Notes: generated from the sequence alone by a model not told the origin. Shown: positions 1 through 7,569, counted from the first letter of the stretch. The stretch: 22,179 bases of DNA from Candidatus Woesearchaeota archaeon (GCA_016933095.1 JAFGBP010000031.1:1-22179), one strand, 5' to 3'. Translations and numbers: made by a program.

Positions 1-323
1 CTCGATACGAGGAGGGCGGTCCGAAGTGCGTCCTTGTTGGCAGGCATCGGAGGCTCCTCGTCGATCTCCACGCCGCACGTGATGTCGTCATATCCTTGAT
101 AGATGAAGTATTTCTGCTTCTTCTGCTCATGAAGCGCAGCTGCGTCTACCTTGCCGCTCTCTCCGGCGCTGGCTCTAAGCCGCCTCACGATCTCGAAGTC
201 TGGCTTGTCGCGCCTGATCTCGGTGGGGCAGTTGCAGAAGAGCTTCTTGCCTTCAAGCTGCTGGTGTATCTCGATCCCGCACTTGAAACCGAGCTTTTCA
301 TAATCTAATTCTGAGTGCGACAT
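1..323 (-). CDS. gatE: Glu-tRNA(Gln) amidotransferase subunit E, N-terminal part (runs off left edge)
   Basis: Reading the minus strand from the ATG at 323-321 gives 107 open codons to the window edge, starting MSHSELDYEKLGFKCGIEIH. The segment LGFKCGIEIHQQL followed by KKLFCNCP is the typical N-terminal signature of the GatB/GatE family, and GVEIDEEPP further on also fits. GatE binds Glu-tRNA(Gln) and, with GatD, amidates the glutamate to glutamine in the archaeal indirect route to Gln-tRNA(Gln) in the cytoplasm. The start lies four bases after the stop of the small membrane-protein gene (328-645), and gatD lies upstream of that, so all three are probably one transcript. The ribosome binding site is weak (GATGATC). 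The rest of the protein is outside the window, so the catalytic and tRNA-binding parts cannot be checked. Confidence 0.93.
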   Translation of the reverse strand, partial: MSHSELDYEKLGFKCGIEIHQQLEGKKLFCNCPTEIRRDKPDFEIVRRLRASAGESGKVDAAALHEQKKQKYFIYQGYDDITCGVEIDEEPPMPANKDALRTALLVS

Positions 324-327
324 GTGA

Positions 328-645
328 TCATCTCTTCTTCTTAGGCGCATCGCTGGTCTCGCAGGAGTCTCCTGCAGCATTTTTCTTGAAGAACGACTTC
401 GTCATGCATACAATCCAATTCCAGTGCAGTATCAGATGGACCAGGGCAAGCGCTATCATTATGATTCCCGCCCAATCGTGGTAGAAGGTCCATGTTTCCT
501 TGGTTACTCCGAGGAATTCCTGGAGCCTTCCTTGCCTCACGCCGCTTGGCATGAAGATGAATAACAACATTCCCGTCACTGCAGTGACTATGAATGATAA
601 TCCTAGGATTGCGTCTACGATGTAGTTGACTTTTATCTTATTCAT
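328..645 (-). CDS. small DUF4405-like membrane protein, possible heme b binder
   Basis: The protein has 105 residues with two clear membrane helices, at about 8-32 and 57-80. The second carries a pattern of His56, His70 and His74 in YHDWAG...HLILHWNWI. This resembles the DUF4405/cytochrome b561-like small membrane proteins, where such histidines can ligate heme. The C-terminal tail is polar and ends PKKKR, so it probably faces the cytoplasm. Its redox partner and role are unknown. The gene sits 23 bases after gatD and 4 bases before gatE, on the same strand, with a GAGAGGTT-like ribosome binding site before the ATG at 645. No functional link to amidotransferase is obvious; co-transcription looks incidental. 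Family assignment is by pattern only. Confidence 0.72.
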   Translation of the reverse strand: MNKIKVNYIVDAILGLSFIVTAVTGMLLFIFMPSGVRQGRLQEFLGVTKETWTFYHDWAGIIMIALALVHLILHWNWIVCMTKSFFKKNAAGDSCETSDAPKKKR

Positions 646-668
646 ATCCTGTTAACCTCTCTTGTATT

Positions 669-1955
669 CTATATCAAGAATGTCTCTTTCTCGCTTCTCT
701 CGCTCAGCTCTCCTCGCAGGTTCTTGCCGAAGAGTTCCGATGCCTTCTGTCCTGAGTTGGTCGATAGAAGCCACGCGAGCTTTATGAACGCTGTCTCCGG
801 TGTCATGTCGCAATAGTTGCCCAGGAGCCCGATCTCTAGAAGGTCTCGGCCCGGGCTGTAGACGTTCATGTTGACTCGTCCGTAGATGGTCTGGGTCGTC
901 ATGACTATGGGCATCTTGCCTGCGAGCCTTCGGATTTCGCTCTTGATAAGGTCGTTCTCTTCGCTCTCGTCATCCCCCTTGATGATGGATGCGTGTCCAA
1001 GGCCAGTCCCTTCAATTATGAGGCCGTTGAACTGCTCGTATCCTGCGAGCTCTGAGGCGTACATCTGGGGGTGCATCTTGACGATACCGACCTTTATTTT
1101 CTCATCGAACAGCTTGACCTTGAACTCGTCTTCTGGCTGCGGCACTTCCCTCATGATCTTGACTTGCTTCTTCTTGTAGTCGACCTTTGCTATCGGCGTC
1201 TTGTTGATGGGCCTGAATGCGTCTCTCCTGCTAGAGTGCATCTTGCGGGCATTCACTCCTTCGATCACGAGGCAGGTCTCGTCGTCTAGGTTCTCGTGCA
1301 TGCATATGAACACTCCCTTCATCCCTGCGTGCGTGATGAACGTGACCGCGCTTAGCAGGTTGACTGCAGAGTCTGTGCTGGGCCTGTCGCTTGACCTCTG
1401 GCTTCCGATAAGCATGACTGGTACAGGAACATTCTTCAGCATGAAACTAAGCGCCGCTGCAGTGTAGTGCAGGGTGTCTGTGCCGTGCGTTACTATGACA
1501 CCCTGGGCACCTGCCTTTATCTCCTTCTCCACTGCCCGGGCTATCAGGTTGTAGTGGTGGAATCGCATGTTCTCGCTCATGATGTTCGAGATCAGCTGGG
1601 ACTTGATGTTAGCGAGCTCTAACAGCTCTGGAAAGGTCTGTATGATTTCTTCGGGTGTGAACTTGGCGACGACTGCGCCTGTAGAATAATCGACTTTCGA
1701 GGCTATCGTGCCTCCTGTGTGGAGGAGCGAGACTAATGGCAGCTTCTTGTCTGGCTTTGCGACCTTGACGCTTGCCTCCTTATCCTTTTTCTCCGCAAGG
1801 GTCTTGATCTCAGATATGGACTGCTTGTTCACCCCGATGTTGTAGCCTGACTTCAGCTTCAGGAAAATAAACTTATTGTCTTCCTTGACAAACACTCCCT
1901 CGTGAAGAAGCGAGTCGGTCTTTACAGATATTGCATCGCCCTGCTTCAAGCTCAA
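669..1955 (-). CDS. gatD: Glu-tRNA(Gln) amidotransferase subunit D (asparaginase-like)
   Basis: The 428-residue protein has an N-terminal small beta domain (about 1-60, starting SLKQGDAISVKTDSLLHEG) and then an L-asparaginase I fold. The two active-site threonine motifs are visible: HTGGTIAS near residues 79-86 (Thr83) and HGTDTLHYTA at 157-166 (Thr159, Asp160). GatD releases ammonia from Gln or Asn for GatE, which amidates Glu-tRNA(Gln). Length and the GEL.ERS..ETFL ending are usual for GatD rather than plain asparaginase. The start is a TTG at 1955: there is no ATG near, the family N-terminus begins here, a GGGTGAT ribosome binding site lies about five bases upstream, and a TATA box lies at 1991-2000. 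gatE follows downstream with one membrane gene between. Confidence 0.95.
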   Translation of the reverse strand: MSLKQGDAISVKTDSLLHEGVFVKEDNKFIFLKLKSGYNIGVNKQSISEIKTLAEKKDKEASVKVAKPDKKLPLVSLLHTGGTIASKVDYSTGAVVAKFTPEEIIQTFPELLELANIKSQLISNIMSENMRFHHYNLIARAVEKEIKAGAQGVIVTHGTDTLHYTAAALSFMLKNVPVPVMLIGSQRSSDRPSTDSAVNLLSAVTFITHAGMKGVFICMHENLDDETCLVIEGVNARKMHSSRRDAFRPINKTPIAKVDYKKKQVKIMREVPQPEDEFKVKLFDEKIKVGIVKMHPQMYASELAGYEQFNGLIIEGTGLGHASIIKGDDESEENDLIKSEIRRLAGKMPIVMTTQTIYGRVNMNVYSPGRDLLEIGLLGNYCDMTPETAFIKLAWLLSTNSGQKASELFGKNLRGELSERSEKETFLI

Positions 1956-1990
1956 ATAATCACCCTTATCCTTCTAGGACGGGACAAGGG

Positions 1991-2000
1991 CTTTTTATAG
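1991..2000 (-). promoter_or_regulatory. TATA box for gatD operon
   Basis: On the minus strand the sequence reads CTATAAAAAG. Transcription would begin near 1967, leaving a leader of about ten bases that contains the GGGTGAT ribosome binding site before the TTG start at 1955. Confidence 0.6.
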
Positions 2001-2029
2001 TTTACGAACCTGTGCGAGAACTCTGCTCC

Positions 2030-2275
2030 CTATCGCTTCTTCTTAGGCTTTGGCTTGGCCTTTGGCTTCGCCTTCTTGGCAGATGCGCTCCGGATCCTAC
2101 GATCAGCCGCTTTCTCCACCTTGTAGGCTTCGGTCGCGACCCTGTTCGCGAATCCGCGAAGCAGCATGAGCGCCTTCTTGTCATAGCCGTGCTTGTGGAG
2201 CGTGGTCGCCCCTGCCTTGATAGTCGCTATCGCTGCAATCGCTGCGACGCCTAGAACTTTCTTCTTTATGCCCAT
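2030..2275 (-). CDS. small lysine-rich basic protein, unknown function
   Basis: The 81-residue protein starts MGIKKKVLGVAAIAAIATIK. It has an alanine/isoleucine-rich N-terminal stretch that may be a short amphipathic or membrane helix, a middle helix, and an extremely basic tail of alternating Lys, Pro and Ala (KPKAKPKPKKKR). Such tails suit nucleic-acid binding, as in small histone-like proteins, but no family is recognised. The ATG at 2275 is preceded four bases away by AAGGTGATC, a strong archaeal ribosome binding site, and a TATA-like CCTTTAAAAA lies on the minus strand at about 2330-2339. The gene is divergent from the MFS transporter and lies just upstream of the gatD promoter. The overlapping reading frame at 2002-2184 has no such signals. 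Confidence 0.7.
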   Translation of the reverse strand: MGIKKKVLGVAAIAAIATIKAGATTLHKHGYDKKALMLLRGFANRVATEAYKVEKAADRRIRSASAKKAKPKAKPKPKKKR

Positions 2276-2327
2276 GGGATCACCTTTTCATGATTTGAGA
2301 CTATTTTAGATGTCTCTGGAGAAACAG

Positions 2328-2341
2328 GTTTTTAAAGGTTG
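2328..2341 (-). promoter_or_regulatory. TATA-like box for the 81-residue protein gene
   Basis: The minus strand reads CAACCTTTAAAAAC here. A start point near 2305 would leave about 30 bases of leader with the GGTGATC ribosome binding site. Confidence 0.4.
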
Positions 2342-2361
2342 CGAGTCGTACGTTCTCATAA

Positions 2362-2372
2362 CCTTTTTAAAT
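2362..2372 (+). promoter_or_regulatory. TATA box for the MFS transporter gene
   Basis: CCTTTTTAAAT ends 23 bases before the ATG at 2395. Start of transcription at or next to the ATG, a leaderless message, is expected, which agrees with the lack of a ribosome binding site. Confidence 0.55.
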
Positions 2373-2394
2373 CCTTTTTTTTAATATTGGTCTC

Positions 2395-3582
2395 ATGCAC
2401 TTTTTCGATTCCCGCAAGGAGCTTCGCGTGCCTATGATAGTGAATCCTGTTTTTAATCTCCTGACAAACCTCATGCTGCCTGTGCTTGCAATCTACTTCC
2501 AGAGCGTGGGTATCGAGGAGCAGTGGCTCGGGGTCATCTTCTCGTTCCTACCGCTCTCTTTGATACTGTTCTCACCTGTTGTCGGGATAATATCTGATCA
2601 CGTCGGGCGGAAGAGGGTTATATACGCTGGGGCTGTGGCTGAGACGCTGTCTGTCGCCATCTACATCTGGCTTCCTACAATACCGATGATAATCCTGGCC
2701 AGGATCCTATCGGGGATTGGCTGGGCTGCTTTCTCTTACATACTGCTAGCGAAGGTCGAGGATAAGGTGAAGGACGGTGAGCGAGGCTCCTACATGGGCC
2801 TTTTCCTTGCAGTATCGTACATCGGCCTCCTCATAGGACCTATTGTCGGAGCTTACTTCGCTGACAAGTACTCTCTTAGGATGCCTTTCATACTGGCATT
2901 CTTCGGGCTCATATTCATGATCATCTGGCTTGTCTTGTGGAAGAGCCATCATAAGCCTGCCTTAAAGAAGAGGGATTTCAACCCTTTGGCCACTATCGGG
3001 ATGTTCATGTCTGTCAGGAAGCTGCGTGCAATCGCTTACCTGGGCATGTCCATGCACATGCGCCTGCCGGTCTTCAAGATCTTCATCCCCCTGCTCGTCT
3101 TGGAACTTGGTTATGGGGTGAAAGAGGTCGGTATCGTGTTCTTCCTTGTCAACGTCGCGCACCTGATCCAGATGCCTGCCGGGAAGGTCGTTGACAAGAA
3201 GGGAAGCGCTCTGATAATAATCATCTCTGTGCTCGGGGCTTCGGCGGCATACATGATCGCTGGCTTTGCCTTCTCGCTCTACGCGCTTATATTCGCGCTT
3301 GTTCTCGAGGCCGTCGCCGAGTCTTTCTGGAACGTCTCGGCCGTCACTTACATGGCGGAAATCGGTGAGCGAAACAAGTTCGAGGGAGTGGTCGTCGGGA
3401 GCTACTCTTCCCTTGCGAAGGTCGGGCACTTCGCGTTCAGCCTAGTCTCAGGGTTCATCGCCGTCGCTTTCGGGATCAGGTCTTTGTTCTTGATCTGTGC
3501 AGTCGCTTCTCTTGTCGTGTGCGCAGTGCAGGCTAGGACCATACTTGAGAAGCCTGTTGCAAATGTTGCTCAGAGCCGTTGA
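2395..3582 (+). CDS. major facilitator superfamily transporter
   Basis: This 395-residue protein is made of about twelve hydrophobic helices in two halves. The MFS motif A is present between helices 2 and 3 as GIISDHVGRKR (Asp68, Gly71, Arg72), and a weaker copy, GKVVDKKG, lies at the start of the second half. It therefore is a secondary transporter in the cytoplasmic membrane, probably driven by ions. The substrate cannot be told from sequence; drug-efflux or sugar transporters of about 400 residues look similar. The gene stands alone on the plus strand with its own TATA box and appears leaderless. It converges with the minus-strand gene ending at 3616, leaving 33 bases between. Confidence 0.9.
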   Translation: MHFFDSRKELRVPMIVNPVFNLLTNLMLPVLAIYFQSVGIEEQWLGVIFSFLPLSLILFSPVVGIISDHVGRKRVIYAGAVAETLSVAIYIWLPTIPMIILARILSGIGWAAFSYILLAKVEDKVKDGERGSYMGLFLAVSYIGLLIGPIVGAYFADKYSLRMPFILAFFGLIFMIIWLVLWKSHHKPALKKRDFNPLATIGMFMSVRKLRAIAYLGMSMHMRLPVFKIFIPLLVLELGYGVKEVGIVFFLVNVAHLIQMPAGKVVDKKGSALIIIISVLGASAAYMIAGFAFSLYALIFALVLEAVAESFWNVSAVTYMAEIGERNKFEGVVVGSYSSLAKVGHFAFSLVSGFIAVAFGIRSLFLICAVASLVVCAVQARTILEKPVANVAQSR

Positions 3583-3615
3583 GAATAAGCTTGCCGTCTC
3601 TTGTTATGTTCGGGT

Positions 3616-3990
3616 TCATGCGACGTAGTCTACGAACTTACTGAACCTGACTCCGGGGACTTTTTTAATGAGATAGTCTTTAAGGTCGCCGTTTACAGCA
3701 CCTATTAGGCTCTCGATACCTACGTATCCTCTGTGCACAGAGACCCTGCCTGGAGTCACTCGTCCTCTCTGGGGGAGCACTGTGTTCGTGTTAGGGTGCC
3801 TCGCGTTGATCTCGAAGTTATGGGTCTTGCCGTCAGGAGAATGAAGGGCCGCGACGTGAAAGTCATAGCGCAAGTTTTTTTGTGCCAGGATTCCGCAGTA
3901 CTTTATCATTGTCTCTTCCACTCTGAGATGAAGAGGTATCTGTATTTTTTCTTCTGTTCTTCCTGCAACCATCTTCTTTCCTGCATTCAT
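3616..3990 (-). CDS. unknown 124-residue protein coupled to CDC48
   Basis: From the ATG at 3990 the protein has 124 residues, starting MNAGKKMVAGRTEEKIQIPL. A GTG three codons upstream overlaps the stop of CDC48, but the sequence GGGTGATATCAATG puts a good ribosome binding site just before the ATG. The base of that site is the last glycine codon plus the stop of CDC48, so translation is coupled. The protein looks globular and mixed alpha/beta, with a conserved-looking centre rich in His, Asn and Arg (EINARHPNTNTV, then RGRVTPGRVSVHRG). No family is recognised. Coupling to CDC48 makes it a candidate adaptor, substrate or neighbour-by-chance; nothing in the sequence decides this. Confidence 0.75.
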   Translation of the reverse strand: MNAGKKMVAGRTEEKIQIPLHLRVEETMIKYCGILAQKNLRYDFHVAALHSPDGKTHNFEINARHPNTNTVLPQRGRVTPGRVSVHRGYVGIESLIGAVNGDLKDYLIKKVPGVRFSKFVDYVA

Positions 3991-3995
3991 TGATA

Positions 3996-6536
3996 TCACC
4001 CATAGTAGCTAGGTCTGCTGTCCTTCATCTCCTTGCCCCGGGCCGCCCTGAAATTGTTCTCGAGCTCTGCGTAGGCTTCCTCGACTTCCTTGGTGGATGA
4101 GGGCTTTACCTTGTCCATGGCCATCTCGAAGTGCTTCATCTTGATGGTCTTGGCTTCCATGTCTTCACGGAGGGCGAAGATCGCTGCTTCGCGGCAGATC
4201 GACTCGATGTCTGCGCCGACGTATCCTTCGCTCTTTGCCACGAGCTCGTCTATGGTGACATCCTTGTCAAGAGGCATGCCTCTCGTGTGAACCTTGAATA
4301 TCTCGACTCTTGACTCCTGCTCTGGGGCCGGTACTAGGACGATCCTGTCGAACCTTCCAGGTCTCAAAAGCGCTGTGTCCATGATGTCGGGCCGGTTCGT
4401 GGCTCCAATGATCACGATGTCGTTCAGGCTCTGCAATCCGTCGATCTCTGTCAATAATTGGTTGACGACTCTCTCGGTCACGTGGTCGTCTCCGCTTCCT
4501 CCACGCCTTGGCGCGAGAGAGTCTATCTCGTCGAAGAATATGATCGTAGGGCTGGTCTGGCGCGCCTTCTCGAATATCTTCCTGACGGCCTTCTCTGATT
4601 CGCCGACCCACTTGCTCAGGAGCTCCGGCCCTTTTACGAGTATGAAGTTGGCTTTCGATTCTGTTGCGACTGCCTTTGCAAGCATGGTCTTCCCAGTTCC
4701 GGGAGCGCCGTACAGCAAGACTCCCTTTGGCGGCTTGACTCCAAGCCTCCTGAAAGAATCCTTGTTCTGAAGAGGCCACTCCACAGCTTCTTTTAGCTCT
4801 TGCTTGATGTTCTCCAAGCCTCCGATATCGTCCCACTTGACGTTCGGGATCTCTACAAGGACTTCTCTCATCGCGCTTGGCCGGACGACCTTGAGTGCTT
4901 CGTGGAAGTCAGTCTCCTTTAGGACGAGCTTCTCCAGTACTTCCTGCGGCAACGGCTCGTTCTCCTTCAAGGTTACTTCGGAGAGCACTCTCCTCAGGAC
5001 GGTCATCGCAGCCTCTCTTGCAAGGCTTGACAAGTCCGCGCCTACGAATCCGTAGGTTGTGCTCGCGATCTTCTTCAGGAACTCCTCTAAGAGTATGTCT
5101 CTAACCCTGTTCCTCTCATCTGGAAGCAATGGGCTCTTCTCATCGTTCATCGTCTTCTCGAAGTCGATGTGTTTGATCTTCAACAGCTTCTCAAGAGCCT
5201 TCTTCAGGACGTCCTGCTCTTCTTTCTTGTTCTTGATAAGCGCTTCGATCGATTCGTTAGGCTTCTTGGATGATAATGATCTCATCTCCTCGAACAGGCT
5301 GTCGAGCTTCCTCTCGATGTGCTTCCTTGCCTGTATCAGGTCATATGTCGGAAGGATCGGCATGTTCCTCGTGTGGACCTTAAGGATCGAGAGCCTTCCC
5401 TTCTCGTTAGGCACTCCGATCTCGAGTTCCCTGTCAAACCTTCCAGGTCTCCTAAGAGCAGGATCTAGCACGTTGGGGATGTTGGTTGCTGCTATGACAA
5501 TGACCTTTCCTCTGGTCTTCAGGCCATCCATTAATGCTAGGAGCTGCGCTACAACTCGCTTCTCGACCTCTCCCTTGCTTTCCTCGCGCTTGGAAGCGAT
5601 AGCATCTATCTCGTCGATAAATATGATGCTCGGAGCTTTCTCCTCTGCTTCCTTGAAAGTATTCCTTAAGTTCTCCTCTGACTGGCCGTAGAATTTGCTC
5701 ATGATCTCAGGACCGTTTATGAGAATGAAGTTGGCGTTTGTCTCGTTAGCCACTGCCTTTGCAAGGAGTGTCTTTCCAGTGCCAGGCGGCCCGTGCAAGA
5801 GAACTCCTTTAGGAGCCTCGATACCCAACCTGTCGAAAATCTCAGGATGCTTTAGAGGCAGCTCGATCATCTCGCGCACCTTCTTAAGCTCCTCGTCCAG
5901 TCCCCCGATGTCCTCGTAGCTGACGTCGATGGCCTTCTCTTCCGTCGCCTCGACGGCCTTTGTAGTGTATGTTACCTTCGTGTTCTCGGTTATCAGCACT
6001 GCCTGCTTTGGCTCGCACTGTGTTACTATGAACTTCAAGTCTCCGAGGCCGAAGCCAACGGCCGTCTCGTTAAGCATCGAGAACATCTCGTCGAAGAACG
6101 GGTGGCCGGCCATGGTGTTCCTTCTCCTCTGGGTCCCGCCCAGGGATACGATGTCGCCCTTGACAACAGGCCTTCCGAGAAGACCCCTCTTGAATATGTC
6201 AGGGCTCGCCTTTATCATGACACCCTCTCTTGCAGGCGCGATTGTGACACTCTTAGCCTCCTTGACATCAGCCTTCCTTATGGTGACCACGTCGCCTATG
6301 CTCGTCTTGGCGTTCCTCCTGATAAGAGGGTCAGTCCTGATTATGTTAAGGCCCATGTCGCCAGGCAAGGCGCGGTCAGCTATGCCGACGGTAGTCCTCT
6401 CGCCTTCGATCTCGACGATGCTGCCAGGCCGGACGTCAATCTGCTTCAGGAAAGTGCTGTCTATACGGACTATGCCCTTGTTGACGTCTTCCTGGATCGC
6501 CTCCGCCACCTTAAGCTTGATCTCGTGCTTAGTCAT
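3996..6536 (-). CDS. CDC48/VCP-like double AAA+ ATPase
   Basis: The protein has 846 residues from the ATG at 6536. The frame is open further upstream, but the CDC48 N-domain begins at MTKHEIKLKVAEA and a TATA box at 6557-6567 lies inside the longer frame, so the longer start is rejected. An N-terminal double-psi barrel and four-stranded subdomain (1-195) is followed by D1 with Walker A GPPGTGKT (249-256), Walker B IIFIDEID (304-311) and RRPGRFDR, then D2 with GAPGTGKT (610-617), IIFFDEID (665-672) and LRPGRFDR. It unfolds proteins, often for the proteasome. Two oddities: about 80 extra charged, coiled-coil-like residues (about 396-490) in the D1 small domain, making it longer than usual, and a C-terminus SYYG that fits a HbYX proteasome-docking tail. 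It is followed by a coupled unknown gene. Confidence 0.95.
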   Translation of the reverse strand: MTKHEIKLKVAEAIQEDVNKGIVRIDSTFLKQIDVRPGSIVEIEGERTTVGIADRALPGDMGLNIIRTDPLIRRNAKTSIGDVVTIRKADVKEAKSVTIAPAREGVMIKASPDIFKRGLLGRPVVKGDIVSLGGTQRRRNTMAGHPFFDEMFSMLNETAVGFGLGDLKFIVTQCEPKQAVLITENTKVTYTTKAVEATEEKAIDVSYEDIGGLDEELKKVREMIELPLKHPEIFDRLGIEAPKGVLLHGPPGTGKTLLAKAVANETNANFILINGPEIMSKFYGQSEENLRNTFKEAEEKAPSIIFIDEIDAIASKREESKGEVEKRVVAQLLALMDGLKTRGKVIVIAATNIPNVLDPALRRPGRFDRELEIGVPNEKGRLSILKVHTRNMPILPTYDLIQARKHIERKLDSLFEEMRSLSSKKPNESIEALIKNKKEEQDVLKKALEKLLKIKHIDFEKTMNDEKSPLLPDERNRVRDILLEEFLKKIASTTYGFVGADLSSLAREAAMTVLRRVLSEVTLKENEPLPQEVLEKLVLKETDFHEALKVVRPSAMREVLVEIPNVKWDDIGGLENIKQELKEAVEWPLQNKDSFRRLGVKPPKGVLLYGAPGTGKTMLAKAVATESKANFILVKGPELLSKWVGESEKAVRKIFEKARQTSPTIIFFDEIDSLAPRRGGSGDDHVTERVVNQLLTEIDGLQSLNDIVIIGATNRPDIMDTALLRPGRFDRIVLVPAPEQESRVEIFKVHTRGMPLDKDVTIDELVAKSEGYVGADIESICREAAIFALREDMEAKTIKMKHFEMAMDKVKPSSTKEVEEAYAELENNFRAARGKEMKDSRPSYYG

Positions 6537-6556
6537 GGGCTTCGACAATCTAGAGG

Positions 6557-6567
6557 GGTTTAAATAG
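6557..6567 (-). promoter_or_regulatory. TATA box for CDC48
   Basis: The minus strand reads CTATTTAAACC, centred about 26 bases before the ATG at 6536. This decides the start codon: any start further upstream would lie before the transcript begins. Confidence 0.65.
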
Positions 6568-6627
6568 ATTGCGATGCTATAGAATACTCGGAGAGGATGC
6601 TTTGCGCAGTGTTCACTGTCACCACAA

Positions 6628-7569
6628 CTATACGAACTTAGAGATATATTCAAGATTGTCGGCGTCCTTAAGGCTCTGGTCCACAAAATCATGAAACCTC
6701 TGCCTCAACTCTTTCATCTTCCTTTTCATCTCACTCTGCAATGCATCAATCTCTTTCTTGCTCTGCCCCGGAATCCGTTCATTGATGAATCTTGACAAAT
6801 CAATCTTATTTGTGAGGTCTTCTACATCTTCCATCATTGCATAGCTGTGCTCTATTATCTTGTGCCTGCGCTGTATGATCCTTCTTAAAACGGTAGTTTG
6901 AGCTTCCACAGATTTTAGCAATAGATGCCAGGACTGCTTGATGAGGTTGGCATTATCTTCTCTGATCCCTTTCTTGGTGCTGTTGACCAAAGGGATGCAA
7001 CTGTTGAACTGGTTCCAGAAACTGTTTACTTCAAGCTTCATCTCCCTTTCAAGCTGCTGGTCGCTTGCCCTGCTCTTGGCATGCCGCAATGACTTGTCAG
7101 AGTGATGGAATTCCTGCAACGAGAAATCCTTTAGCACCTGAATGGTCTCTCTTGTGACCGCCCTCTCTTTCTCCTCAATGAATCGTTTGGTCTCTTCCCA
7201 TCTCGCTTTTCCTTCCGGATGATGCACGTACCTTCCCTTGGCGCTCTCCACCGCGTCCTGGACATGCTTCAGATGCATCAGGACATCTTTGGACAGGAAG
7301 ACAATCCGAAGGCTCACGATCTCTATGAACTTTAGCTGGTGCTCAAATAGCATGAAGAACCTTTTCTGCTGTTCTTTGATACTTGTGATGTTTGTCGGAT
7401 TTCGCAGGTTGCCCTCCAGGAGGACCTTAACCTGCCGAAGCATTACTTGGTTCCTCTCAAGCTTCCTAAGGGTCCTTCGAAGCTTTCGGCAGTCTGTATG
7501 CGGCTCTGCGCGCTCAAGAGCGTGTTCGCCCTTTACAATTTTCCAGAACAAACTTCCCATCCAGCTCAT
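6628..7569 (-). CDS. long alpha-helical protein of unknown function
   Basis: The 313-residue protein is almost wholly helical, very rich in Lys, Arg, Glu and Leu, with heptad-like stretches at about 25-110 and again 205-310. It has no membrane helix beyond a weak hydrophobic N-terminus (MSWMGSLFWKIVKG), no recognised catalytic motif and few glycines or prolines. It looks like a coiled-coil structural or scaffold protein. The ATG at 7569 is preceded eight bases away by GGTGAG and by a TATA box at 7608-7615, so this start is well supported; the Met at residue 4 is an alternative. It lies upstream of CDC48 on the same strand, but CDC48 has its own promoter. Function cannot be inferred. Confidence 0.8.
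   Translation of the reverse strand: MSWMGSLFWKIVKGEHALERAEPHTDCRKLRRTLRKLERNQVMLRQVKVLLEGNLRNPTNITSIKEQQKRFFMLFEHQLKFIEIVSLRIVFLSKDVLMHLKHVQDAVESAKGRYVHHPEGKARWEETKRFIEEKERAVTRETIQVLKDFSLQEFHHSDKSLRHAKSRASDQQLEREMKLEVNSFWNQFNSCIPLVNSTKKGIREDNANLIKQSWHLLLKSVEAQTTVLRRIIQRRHKIIEHSYAMMEDVEDLTNKIDLSRFINERIPGQSKKEIDALQSEMKRKMKELRQRFHDFVDQSLKDADNLEYISKFV

Noticed and set aside
96..308. Plus-strand open frame of 70 codons
   Set aside because: It is antisense to the GatE N-terminus, which is clear on the minus strand.
5059..6567. Several long plus-strand open frames (for example 210 and 212 codons)
   Set aside because: They are antisense to CDC48, with Ser/Leu-rich low-complexity translations and no signals.
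6537..6692. Upstream extension of CDC48 by 52 codons
   Set aside because: The TATA box at 6557-6567 lies inside it, it overlaps the upstream gene, and the sequence is unlike the CDC48 N-domain.
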